Position numbers and translations under genes: made by a program. The notes under the pieces were generated by a model. It was not told where the DNA came from. It worked only from the letters and a program-made list of their open reading frames with translations, and did not search any database. From contig JBDLIN010000017.1 in the NCBI GenBank assembly GCA_039714835.1, positions 1 to 30,331 on the forward strand: a stretch of 30,331 nucleotides of DNA. The letters are read 5' to 3'. This stretch comes from SZUA-22 sp039714835. GTDB taxonomy: Bacteria; Bacteroidota; Ignavibacteria; Ignavibacteriales; Melioribacteraceae. Positions 15,637 to 23,601 of this stretch are shown one piece after another (the first letter of the stretch is position 1; each line of letters opens with the position of its first letter).

Positions 15637-15837
15637 AGATTACTTCGTAATGACAATGTTAATGTGTCATTAAACATTTTCGACATTCTCGGTAGAGAAG
15701 TAGCAACTCTCGTAAACAAGCAGCAGCAACCTGGAAATTATGACATTACCTTTAATGTAAGTCAGCTTTCTAGTGGATTGTATTTTTATAAATTAGAAAC
15801 ATCTGGTTACTCTCAAACAAAAAAATGCTATTGCTAA
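15637..15837 (+). pseudogene. Relic of a T9SS sorting domain (C-terminal 60 residues, frameshifted)
   Basis: From 15661 the sequence reads, without a start codon, NVSLNIFDILGREVATLVNK and continues through GNYDITF, LSSGLYFYKL to TKK. It then runs into CYC and a stop at 15835-15837. Inserting one A in the A6 tract at 15820-15825 restores the usual end KMLLLN. The first half of the domain (QNYPNPFNPST) is missing. In its place stands repeat-like DNA, 15637-15654, containing GATTACTTCGTAATGAC. The piece most resembles the sorting domain of the protein at 11183. It is not a functional gene. Confidence 0.75.
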
Positions 15838-15854
15838 ACTAAGGAGCAAATATT

Positions 15855-18752
15855 ATGAACAGTAAAAACATGATTTTGAAGTTATTTGTATTGTCAATAA
15901 TAATTTTGTTGGCAAGCAGTTCAAAATTTATGGCACAAGGTAGCGGGACAGTAAAAGGAACAGTTACTGATGCAGCTACAAATGACCCACTATTAGGCGC
16001 TAATGTTATACTCAAAGGATCAGGATTTGGTGATGCTGCTGATTTAGATGGTGCCTTTCGCATTAGTTCGATTCCTGTTGGGAAATATACTATTAAAGCT
16101 AGTTATTTAGGATATATTACACAGGAAGAAGAGATTGAAATTATTGCTAATAGAGCTCTTGAAATTGAGTTCAAACTGAAATTGGCAGTAATTGAAGGTG
16201 AAGAAGTAGTTATAAAAGCACAAGCTGAAGCTCAAAGGGCAGCTATAAATAAACAATTATCTGACAGAACTATTAAAAATGTTGTTTCGGCAAAACAAAT
16301 TCAAGAGATACCAGATGCAAACGCTGCAGAAGCAGTTGGAAGACTTCCGGGAGTTTCACTTCAGAGACAAGGAGGTGAAGGGCAAAAAGTTGTTATTAGA
16401 GGAATGTCGCCAAAATTTAATAAAATAGAGATTAGCGGGGTTCAAATGGCCTCTACTGATGATAATGACAGAAGTACTGATGTTAGTATGATATCTCCCT
16501 ATATGCTTGGCGGAATTGAAGTATCTAAAGCTGCAATGCCGGATAAAGAGGCTGATGTTATTGGTGGCAGTGTTAATTTTATTTTAAAAGAAGCTCCTAG
16601 TAAATTCAGCTTCGATGTTTTAGGACAAGGAAGTTATAATGGACTTGATGAATCGTTTGGTGACTATAAATTTATGGTAAGTGCAAGTGACAGATTCTTT
16701 AATAATAAACTTGGTGTATTTGGGCAACTTGATTTAGAAAAAAGAAATCGAAGTGCTTTTGAGTTGAATGTAAATTATGATAATAAAATCAAGCTTGAAG
16801 ATAGAACTGCTGATTATGATTCTATTGGAGCATATACACCCAGTATGTCCTTAAAAGATGTTGGTAGAGAGGTAGACAGATATGGTGGAACTGTAATACT
16901 TGATTATAGAATACCTGATGGTAAATTGAAATACTATACTTTTTTGAGCAAAATAGATAAGGAGGTTATTTCAAGGAATGATGTTTTTGCTCCTTCATCA
17001 AACAATAGGTATCCTGGACTTACCATTACCAATAATGATTTGGCAATTATGATTAATTCATTTCGTTATGATCAACAATTTGGTGCTTTGAAAGTTGACG
17101 CCGGTGTTTCCTATTCATTTTCTGAGAACAAATTACCACAAAATCTTTATATAAGAGGAATCGATAAACAAGCGTTTGGAGATTCTTCCAGTTTTGTTCA
17201 AAATCAAAATCCAATGGATATTCCAAACTTTGCAAAAAACGATGTTTCAACTATGGAATTGTATGATATTGGTCTGTCATCGTCATACAATAAATCCACA
17301 GAGCTTTCTGCTGATTTTAACTTTGAGTATATGCTTGGTATAACTCAAGATATTAGTATGTTAATTAAAACAGGTGGTAAATTAAAAAATCGAACAAAAT
17401 ATTATAATACTGAAACGGAAAGAACTCCTTTTACATGGGACCCACGCTGGAATGATCTTGTTGTAAATAAATTTTTTGATGAGTCATATCTTGGTCTGCA
17501 AGATCTTCCTTATTCTATTTTCTTGGATAATGATAACATGAAAAATTATCCGGGAAGTGAATATTATTTTAATACTATGCCAAATTCAGATCTAGTTAAC
17601 GATATTGCACAATTCCTTCATGATACAGACACTTCATATCATGATTATCCAAAGTCTTTAAAAAATGATTATTATGGAAATGAATATTATCGTGCCGGTT
17701 ATTTGATGACAGAATTAAAAATCGGGGAATCGATAACATTCACTCCTGGTATACGTTATGAGCATAATAAAACAAGTTATAATGGAATTAGGGGCGATGA
17801 AGGTGCAAACTTATTTTATGCTGCCTATGAACATTTTGATACTACCACTACTAGAACAAATGAATATTGGTTGCCAATGATTCACTTAAAAATTAAACCC
17901 GTTAGTTGGTTTGATATTCGGGCAGCTTATACTCAAACATTAGCTCGTCCAAATTTTAATCAAATTGTTCCTGCTTGGAATATTACTGATTTATATACTA
18001 CCTGGAATAATCCTAATCTTGCGCCGTCAGTCTCCGAAAACTATGATATTTATGCTTCATTCTATGAAAATCATCTGGGTTTATTTACAATCGGGTGGTT
18101 CAAAAAAGAGATCCATGATTTTATATTTTTTGCTGAACCAACAGGTAATCTCGATTCAACCGCTACTGATCTGCCTGATTTTGCAAAAGATAAACCAATA
18201 CGCCGTTATATAAATAATGAATTTCCGGTTGATCTTTGGGGTATTGAAACTGAATGGCAGACACATTTTTGGTATTTACCAGGATTTCTTAATGGATTTG
18301 TTCTTAATATCAACTACACTCACACATTTTCTGAGGCAAAATATCCTAGGACTTTACAAGAATCTAAATTTATTCCTCCGTTCACTACTATTACAACTTT
18401 TACAGATACTTTTTATACTGATAGGCTTTTACAGCAGCCAAGCGATATAATTAATGTCACTCTTGGTTATGACTACAGTGATTTTTCGATTAGACTTTCA
18501 TTTTTATATACGGATAATATTTTCAGTTCAACAAGTTTCTATTCTGCATTGCAAGGAACATCTGAAGCATTTACAAAGTGGGATATAGCTATTAGACAGA
18601 AACTACCTGTAGAAGGACTTGAGATATTTGGTAATGTTAATAACATCTCAAGTTCTCTTGAAAGAGATATAATCAGAGGGAAAACTGATTTCCCGAGAAG
18701 AGAGCAGCATTACGGCTTAACTGCAGATGTTGGTATCAGATATAGACTATAA
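15855..18752 (+). CDS. Second TonB-dependent outer-membrane receptor with carboxypeptidase-regulatory-like N-domain
   Basis: This 965-residue protein is homologous along its whole length to the receptor at 322. It has a signal peptide (about 1-27, ending FMAQ) and a carboxypeptidase-regulatory-like domain (about 31-105). The plug has IPDANAAEAVGRLPGVSLQR, GEGQKVVIRGMSP and the DVIGGSVNF end. A beta-barrel then runs to GIRYRL. Segments such as EYWLPMIHLKIKP...FDIRAAYTQTLARP and WQTHFWYLPGFLNGFVLNINYTH are almost word for word those of the first receptor. The extracellular-loop regions differ, suggesting related but distinct ligands. AAGGAG (15840-15845) nine bases upstream supports the start. 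No SusD partner follows. After a repeat-filled gap come two beta-helix genes, as after the first receptor. The imported glycan is unknown. Confidence 0.93.
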   Translation: MNSKNMILKLFVLSIIILLASSSKFMAQGSGTVKGTVTDAATNDPLLGANVILKGSGFGDAADLDGAFRISSIPVGKYTIKASYLGYITQEEEIEIIANRALEIEFKLKLAVIEGEEVVIKAQAEAQRAAINKQLSDRTIKNVVSAKQIQEIPDANAAEAVGRLPGVSLQRQGGEGQKVVIRGMSPKFNKIEISGVQMASTDDNDRSTDVSMISPYMLGGIEVSKAAMPDKEADVIGGSVNFILKEAPSKFSFDVLGQGSYNGLDESFGDYKFMVSASDRFFNNKLGVFGQLDLEKRNRSAFELNVNYDNKIKLEDRTADYDSIGAYTPSMSLKDVGREVDRYGGTVILDYRIPDGKLKYYTFLSKIDKEVISRNDVFAPSSNNRYPGLTITNNDLAIMINSFRYDQQFGALKVDAGVSYSFSENKLPQNLYIRGIDKQAFGDSSSFVQNQNPMDIPNFAKNDVSTMELYDIGLSSSYNKSTELSADFNFEYMLGITQDISMLIKTGGKLKNRTKYYNTETERTPFTWDPRWNDLVVNKFFDESYLGLQDLPYSIFLDNDNMKNYPGSEYYFNTMPNSDLVNDIAQFLHDTDTSYHDYPKSLKNDYYGNEYYRAGYLMTELKIGESITFTPGIRYEHNKTSYNGIRGDEGANLFYAAYEHFDTTTTRTNEYWLPMIHLKIKPVSWFDIRAAYTQTLARPNFNQIVPAWNITDLYTTWNNPNLAPSVSENYDIYASFYENHLGLFTIGWFKKEIHDFIFFAEPTGNLDSTATDLPDFAKDKPIRRYINNEFPVDLWGIETEWQTHFWYLPGFLNGFVLNINYTHTFSEAKYPRTLQESKFIPPFTTITTFTDTFYTDRLLQQPSDIINVTLGYDYSDFSIRLSFLYTDNIFSSTSFYSALQGTSEAFTKWDIAIRQKLPVEGLEIFGNVNNISSSLERDIIRGKTDFPRREQHYGLTADVGIRYRL

Positions 18753-18791
18753 TATTTGAATATAAAAATAAATAGGAATCTATAGAGAACA

Positions 18792-18935
18792 TGTCATTCC
18801 GGTTATCCTCGTATAAAAACATTACGGGGCAGGCTTTTATGCCTGCCTTTGTCGGCAGACAGGCCGGAATCTTTTCAAGTGTTGGGATTGCCACTAGAAA
18901 TATCATACCAAATGCAGACAAGTGAGGAAATGACA
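18792..18935. repeat. Intergenic palindromic repeat with TGTCATT/AATGACA ends
   Basis: TGTCATT at 18792-18798 pairs with AATGACA at 18929-18935. Inside are a perfect hairpin GGCAGGC/GCCTGCC (18828-18834 with 18841-18847) and the GC-rich string GTCGGCAGACAGGCCGG. This segment is much richer in G+C than the genes around it and resembles dispersed intergenic repeats seen in Bacteroidota genomes. Confidence 0.55.
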
Positions 18936-19011
18936 CTTGTAGTTTGAATATTATAAACATATGAAACATTCATGCTTAAATTTAATCACACAAGAGGATG
19001 ATTATAAAATA

Positions 19012-19096
19012 TGTCATTGCGAATCCCTTTTTTTGGGGTGAAGCAATCTCTGACAGATTACTTCGTCGTTCAAAAAACGGACTCCTCGTAATAACA
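19012..19096. repeat. Intergenic repeat of the TGTCATTGCGA...GAAGCAATCT type
   Basis: TGTCATTGCGA at the left end pairs imperfectly with CTCGTAATAACA (19085-19096). An inner hairpin pairs GAAGCAATCT with AGATTACTTC with one mismatch. The layout matches a well-known dispersed repeat with CATTGCGAG and GAAGCAATC boxes found in several bacterial groups. The inner right arm is also recognisable at 15638-15648, in front of the sorting-domain relic. Confidence 0.6.
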
Positions 19097-19177
19097 GAGG
19101 AATTATAAACAGATGAAAATTGCTGTTATACATGAAATAATATAATTAAAAAAAATCTCAAAAATAGGAGATATACT

Positions 19178-20845
19178 ATGAAAAACTTTAACAAATTATT
19201 AATAAATGCTGTTTCCATTTGGTTCATACTGTTATCAGTCTCATTTAGTCAAACAGATACAGTTATTGTCCCAGATAATTACGATGGCGATTATTACGGT
19301 GCAATTAATAGGTTTATTAAGGAAAATCCGGGACACGGTTATTATAAATTAGAAGTTGGTAAATACTATTTATTAAATGCTCCAATCGAGCCGGATTCGA
19401 ATCTAAATACTTTTAGATTAATTGCGGATAAACCGGATCCAACAGATCCTTCAAAATTTCCTGCTGTTGTAGCAATGGGTGATATTCCAAGTGATCGTTT
19501 GTTAAGATTTTTTATTCTCGATGAAGATGCCCGGTTTGAAAATATCTATTTCTTAGGTGCTCATCCAACTCTTAATTTAGATGTTAACGTACCGATTGAA
19601 ATTATTAAAAATGGAGGCAAATATTATTTTGATGGATGCTACTTCGATAGATCCGAATGGGTTGGAATTATGGTTACTGCAATAGATGTTAGTGTCAAAG
19701 TTACAAATACACTTGTCAAAAACTTTATCCACCCATCAAGTAGATGGAATGCACGCTTTCTATCATTTAGAGATAATCCTGTAGATACATGTATCATGAC
19801 AAATAATACATATTACAGTGCAAATTTTGTATTTCTTGATGGTCGAAAGAACATCTTCAATTATTTGCAGTTTGAGCATAATACACTTGTAAACGTTATG
19901 AAATGGCCGATTCAATGGCAGTGGGCAACAAATGCTGAAATTAATGATAATCTTTATTATAATGCTCACGCGTTCGGTGAAGGTCCAAATGATTTACCCG
20001 GTCAAGATTTTGATGGTCTTCTTTTTGGATTAGTTAATGTAGATACTTTACTCACTGAACATCATAATGCAGGGCTTACTGAAATGAATAGAAAAGTTGA
20101 AGTGAAAAACAACAATTGGTTTTACTCGCAAGAAATTACAAATTATTGGGATTCCTTTTCAAGTAGTCAAGGTGTTGAATATGAACCATTTATGAATACA
20201 AGGACACAACATATGTTTGATAGTGATGATGAATGGCCTGGTTTGATAGAAAGTGATACAAGAAACTTAGATCCTGGATTAAAGAGTATTGAAGGAACCG
20301 ATGAGATGGTAGATTGGATGGGTAAAGATAGAACTTATCAAAGTAGAACTTGGTGGTTTCCCGATGCTGATGGAAATCCTTTTACAATTACGTGGCCTTT
20401 GCGAGAGGATTTGTCATACACTAATACGGAATTAGAAACCGGTGGTCAGGCTGGCTTCCCAGTAGGTGATTTAAATTGGTGGGGAGATGATAAAGTTTCT
20501 GAGTGGGAAATATGGAGAGATACTGTAACAGTCGGTGTTAAAAAGAATAGTATAGGAATTACTCTAGATAATTATTCTTTAGAACAAAATTATCCAAATC
20601 CGTTTAATCCTTCAACAGTAATAAGTTATTCAATTCCAAAAACAAGTAATGTACAGCTTTCAGTCTATAACTCATTAGGACAGAAAACAGCTACACTTGT
20701 AAATCAAAAGCAAAATTCTGGTAGTTATTCAGTTAATTGGAATGGAAAAGACCAATTAGGAAATTCTGTTTCGACTGGTATTTATTTCTATCAGATTAGG
20801 ACAGGTAATTTTATCGAATCACGCAAAATGATCCTCCTTCGATAG
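19178..20845 (+). CDS. Secreted beta-helix (pectate-lyase-like) protein with T9SS tail, paralogue 1
   Basis: This 555-residue protein has a signal peptide (about 1-24, ending SVSFS). The body opens with an N-terminal cap, VIVPDNYDGDYYGAIN followed by GHGYYKLEVGKYYLLNAPIE and FRLIADKPDP, the usual entry into a right-handed beta-helix. N-rich rungs follow (DGCYFDRSEW, MTNNTYYSANF, EHNTLVNVMKW, INDNLYYNAH). After the helix come the shared NYWDSF segment and the WPLREDLSYTN...GFPVGDLNWWGD module. The sorting domain is at about 466-555 (LEQNYPNPFNPSTVISYSIP, ending KMILLR). The first 150 residues are almost the same as in the protein at 21015, while the DNA differs at many silent positions. The GGAGATATACT before the ATG supports the start. 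It may be a lyase, a hydrolase or a binding protein; catalytic residues were not identified. Confidence 0.82.
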   Translation: MKNFNKLLINAVSIWFILLSVSFSQTDTVIVPDNYDGDYYGAINRFIKENPGHGYYKLEVGKYYLLNAPIEPDSNLNTFRLIADKPDPTDPSKFPAVVAMGDIPSDRLLRFFILDEDARFENIYFLGAHPTLNLDVNVPIEIIKNGGKYYFDGCYFDRSEWVGIMVTAIDVSVKVTNTLVKNFIHPSSRWNARFLSFRDNPVDTCIMTNNTYYSANFVFLDGRKNIFNYLQFEHNTLVNVMKWPIQWQWATNAEINDNLYYNAHAFGEGPNDLPGQDFDGLLFGLVNVDTLLTEHHNAGLTEMNRKVEVKNNNWFYSQEITNYWDSFSSSQGVEYEPFMNTRTQHMFDSDDEWPGLIESDTRNLDPGLKSIEGTDEMVDWMGKDRTYQSRTWWFPDADGNPFTITWPLREDLSYTNTELETGGQAGFPVGDLNWWGDDKVSEWEIWRDTVTVGVKKNSIGITLDNYSLEQNYPNPFNPSTVISYSIPKTSNVQLSVYNSLGQKTATLVNQKQNSGSYSVNWNGKDQLGNSVSTGIYFYQIRTGNFIESRKMILLR

Positions 20846-20854
20846 AAAATAACT

Positions 20855-20917
20855 TCCACCTTCTCCCGACAAAAGTCAGGATTCGGTGGACAAGTCGGAG
20901 GACAGGTTCTTCTCCGA
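20855..20917. repeat. GC-rich palindromic repeat between the two beta-helix paralogues
   Basis: TCCACC (20855-20860) pairs with GGTGGA (20885-20890), with a CCCGAC/GTC hairpin inside. GTCGGAGGACAGG and TTCTCCG follow. The local base composition differs from the AT-rich genes. The lack of a T run makes it an intergenic repeat rather than a plain terminator, though it may still affect transcript ends. Confidence 0.4.
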
Positions 20918-21014
20918 TAAAAATTATGAATAAGATAAAATTTAAAATCTCTTGGATACTAACAAAGCGATCAAGTATCTAATATCATTAGTAATTTAAA
21001 AGTAGGAGGACGTA

Positions 21015-22646
21015 GTGAACAGTATCAAAAATGTACTTATTCAAATTATTCTCATTAATTTAATTCTCATTTCATTTATTTATGCACAAACAGATACAGT
21101 AATTGTTCCGGATAATTACGATGGAGATTATTACGGAGCCATAAATAAGTTTATCAAGGAGAATCCTGGACATGGCTATTACAAATTAGAAGTTGGAAAA
21201 TATTATTTATTAAATGCTCCAATAGAACCGGATTCTAATCTCAATACATTTAGACTAATTGCTGATAAACCTGATCCAATAGATCCTACGAAATTTCCAC
21301 CGGTTGTTGTAATGGGTGATATACCAAGTGATAGACTTTTGAGGTATTTTATCCTTGATGAAGATGCTCATTTTGAAAATATTTATTTCCTTGGTGCTCA
21401 TCCAACTTTAAATCTAGATATAAATGTAGTTTTAGAATTGAAAAAAACAGGTGGTAAATACTCGTTTGATGGCTGTTATTTCCAGTGGAGTGAATGGATA
21501 GGGATTGATGTGGAGGCTGATGATATGAGCTTGACTGTTAAAAATTGCTTAATCAAGAATTACAGTAATGCTACAAGCATGTGGAACTCTCGTTTTATAC
21601 AAGTACGTAGTGACCATCTCGATACGTTGATCATGACAAATAATACTTATTTTAATTCAAATCATAGGTTTGTACATGGTCTTGCTTACGACCATTATGT
21701 GTTTGAACATAATACAATAGTAAATACTATGAAAAGTCCTCCAATTAACGCAACTTATTTAGTCAATGCAAAAATTTCAAATAATCTCTTCTATAATGCT
21801 TATTGTTATGGAAATTCAGCTCAAGACTTAGCTCCTTTTGAGGATGGATTACCGGCTGGATTAATTAATGTTAAAAGACTTCTTGAAGAACATAATGACT
21901 CAGGATATACAGCGGCAAATAGGAAAATTAAAATAAAGAACAACAGCTGGTATCACACACAAGTAATTAAAGACTATTGGGATTCATTTAGTATTATAGG
22001 AGATTCAATTTTTAATGACAGTACGCGGTACATTATTGATAGTGATACAGAATGGCCGGGAATAGTTGAAGAAAATACTAGATATATGGATCCCGGTTTT
22101 AAAAAAGTAGAAGGTGAAGTTGAGTTAGTTGACTGGATGACCAAAAACCGTAATTATGAAGGCAGAACTTGGTGGCCTTTACCACTTGATCCTGATCGTA
22201 ATAGATTTACAATAACCTGGCCTTTAGTTGTAGATTTTTCATATACAAATGATACGTTAATTATCGGTGGTGAAGGTGGATTCCCTGTTGGTGACTTAAA
22301 TTGGTGGGGAGCAGACAAAGTTGCAGAATGGGAAGCGTGGTATCCAACAGGAATTGAAAGTAAATCAAATAAAACTATCCCAATAGAATATTTGTTAGAG
22401 CAAAATTATCCTAATCCATTTAATCCATCAACTGTTATCAAATATTCAATTCCAAATACAATGAATGTCAAAGTAACAGTTCACAATACATTAGGACAGA
22501 AAGTAGCAGAGCTTGTAAATGGAAAAATGCAAGCTGGAAAACATCAAATTACTTTTAATGCTTCCAATTTAGTAAGTGGAGTATATTTCTATTCTATTAA
22601 TGCTGGTGATTTTCATAAAACTAAAAAGATGTTATTGCTAAGATAA
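21015..22646 (+). CDS. Secreted beta-helix (pectate-lyase-like) protein with T9SS tail, paralogue 2
   Basis: This 543-residue protein begins at a GTG, fixed by AGGAGG at 21004-21009 and by the signal peptide that follows at once (about 1-24, ending FIYA). The N-terminal cap (VIVPDNYDGDYYGAIN, HGYYKLEVGKYYLLNAP) is nearly identical to paralogue 1. The middle rungs diverge (DGCYFQWSEW, MTNNTYFNSNHRF, EHNTIVNTMKS, ISNNLFYNAY). KDYWDSF and TITWPLVVDFSYTN...GFPVGDLNWWGAD are kept. The sorting domain is at about 460-543 (LEQNYPNPFNPSTVIKYSIP, ending KMLLLR). The pair probably arose by an old tandem duplication with the cap under strong constraint. The role is expected to match that of the other two family members beside the receptors. 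The activity is unknown. Confidence 0.82.
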   Translation: MNSIKNVLIQIILINLILISFIYAQTDTVIVPDNYDGDYYGAINKFIKENPGHGYYKLEVGKYYLLNAPIEPDSNLNTFRLIADKPDPIDPTKFPPVVVMGDIPSDRLLRYFILDEDAHFENIYFLGAHPTLNLDINVVLELKKTGGKYSFDGCYFQWSEWIGIDVEADDMSLTVKNCLIKNYSNATSMWNSRFIQVRSDHLDTLIMTNNTYFNSNHRFVHGLAYDHYVFEHNTIVNTMKSPPINATYLVNAKISNNLFYNAYCYGNSAQDLAPFEDGLPAGLINVKRLLEEHNDSGYTAANRKIKIKNNSWYHTQVIKDYWDSFSIIGDSIFNDSTRYIIDSDTEWPGIVEENTRYMDPGFKKVEGEVELVDWMTKNRNYEGRTWWPLPLDPDRNRFTITWPLVVDFSYTNDTLIIGGEGGFPVGDLNWWGADKVAEWEAWYPTGIESKSNKTIPIEYLLEQNYPNPFNPSTVIKYSIPNTMNVKVTVHNTLGQKVAELVNGKMQAGKHQITFNASNLVSGVYFYSINAGDFHKTKKMLLLR

Positions 22647-22694
22647 ACTTTGAAAAAAACTTATCTTTAAATTAAATGATATTACACATACAAT

Positions 22695-22785
22695 AAAGTG
22701 GTTTTCGGATTTTATAAAAGTTTTCTCTCTTTTTGAGAGAGATTAAAGTGAGTTTTTCATTAAGTCAAAATCCGAAAACTACTTT
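22695..22785. repeat. 91-bp foldback with 19-bp arms before the lipoprotein operon
   Basis: Arms 22695-22713 and 22767-22785 pair over 19 bases with one mismatch (GGTTTTCGGATTTT / AAAATCCGAAAAC core). An inner hairpin CTCTC-TTTTT-GAGAG sits between them. A further small hairpin, built on ATACCT/AGGTAT, lies at about 22796-22821. The element separates the T9SS-cargo genes from the lipoprotein genes and could end one transcript or be a small mobile repeat. Confidence 0.55.
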
Positions 22786-22901
22786 GAGGCTAGTATACCT
22801 CCCTTCCATCGGGCAGGTATTTCTTAAATGGTTATGCTTTCTTTTTTGGGACCATATAAGAATTATAAGAAAATATAATGACATATTAAATTGAGAATTC
22901 A

Positions 22902-23579
22902 ATGAAGCAAAAAACAATGTCGCTAATTTCTATATTATCAATCATCATAGCAATAGTACTAATATCTTGTAATAAAAATAATTCAGTTAAATATATTGCA
23001 GATTTTTCACCAAATGCTTTTTCAAAACTGATTACAAACAATCCAAATAATTGGGAAGTATTAAATGAAGATGGTGAAGATGTTCTTCATTTAATTCAAA
23101 AGGGAGAATTCGGAGAAATCAGAAAACCAAGCAGCTATGCATTTATTATGGATGTTGATGCAGCCGATTTTGAATTGACATTAGATGCAAAGTGTCTTTC
23201 CGATACATCAATTAAAGGAAGAGATGTTATAGTTTATTTTGGTGTTCAAGATACACTTCATTTTTATTATGTGCATTTATCAAATGAAGTTCATAAGTAT
23301 CACAATGTTATTGGCATAGTTAATGGTCAAGACCGTGTCCCAATTGCAAACACACTTGATAATCCTTTATCAGCTCGAATTATTGATTATGAATGGCATA
23401 AGGTGAAGATTAATAGAGATGTAAAATCATATTCCATCAAAATATTTGTCGATGATATGGAGAAACCAATATTTTCAATTATTGATTCAGCATTAACACA
23501 CGGGGGATTTGGTGTTGGCTCATTTGATGATTTCGGTAAATTCAAAAATTTAGAATTACGATATAACAACAATTTATAA
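22902..23579 (+). CDS. Lipoprotein with concanavalin-like (jelly-roll) domain
   Basis: This 225-residue predicted lipoprotein has a hydrophobic stretch ending LISC, so C23 would be the lipidated residue. The rest looks like a single beta-sandwich of the LamG/DUF1080-like type: WEVLNEDGEDVLHLI, the strand pair FELTLDAKC, RDVIVYFGVQDTLHFYYVHLS, YEWHKVKINRDV, SIKIFVDDMEKPIF and GGFGVGSFDDFGKFKNLEL. Such domains bind or cleave glycans. No catalytic residues could be named, so binding is as likely as hydrolysis. It is the first gene of a three-lipoprotein run: only 22 bases separate it from the GH106-type gene, implying cotranscription. An alternative start at the ATG of residue 6 would still leave a usable signal. 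Confidence 0.75.
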   Translation: MKQKTMSLISILSIIIAIVLISCNKNNSVKYIADFSPNAFSKLITNNPNNWEVLNEDGEDVLHLIQKGEFGEIRKPSSYAFIMDVDAADFELTLDAKCLSDTSIKGRDVIVYFGVQDTLHFYYVHLSNEVHKYHNVIGIVNGQDRVPIANTLDNPLSARIIDYEWHKVKINRDVKSYSIKIFVDDMEKPIFSIIDSALTHGGFGVGSFDDFGKFKNLELRYNNNL

Positions 23580-23601
23580 ATAATAAAGAGAATAGGTTAA
23601 A

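Larger units (their letters stand above)
18753..19177. other. 425-bp gene-free gap holding two intergenic repeat elements
   Basis: No coding region was found. Two different palindromic repeat elements (18792-18935 and 19012-19096) occupy most of the gap, and a SusD-like gene is conspicuously absent. AGGAGA at about 19164-19169 serves as ribosome-binding site for the next gene at 19178. Confidence 0.7.

Noticed and set aside
15626..15854. Relic as a real C-terminal extension or a small gene
   Set aside because: The preceding gene already ends in a complete sorting domain and a stop at 15623-15625. The relic has no start codon, has an in-frame stop at 15634-15636 just upstream, and has a frameshifted end.
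18753..19177. Possible SusD gene or relic between receptor and beta-helix genes
   Set aside because: No frame longer than a few dozen codons resembles SusD. The DNA is made of palindromic repeats.
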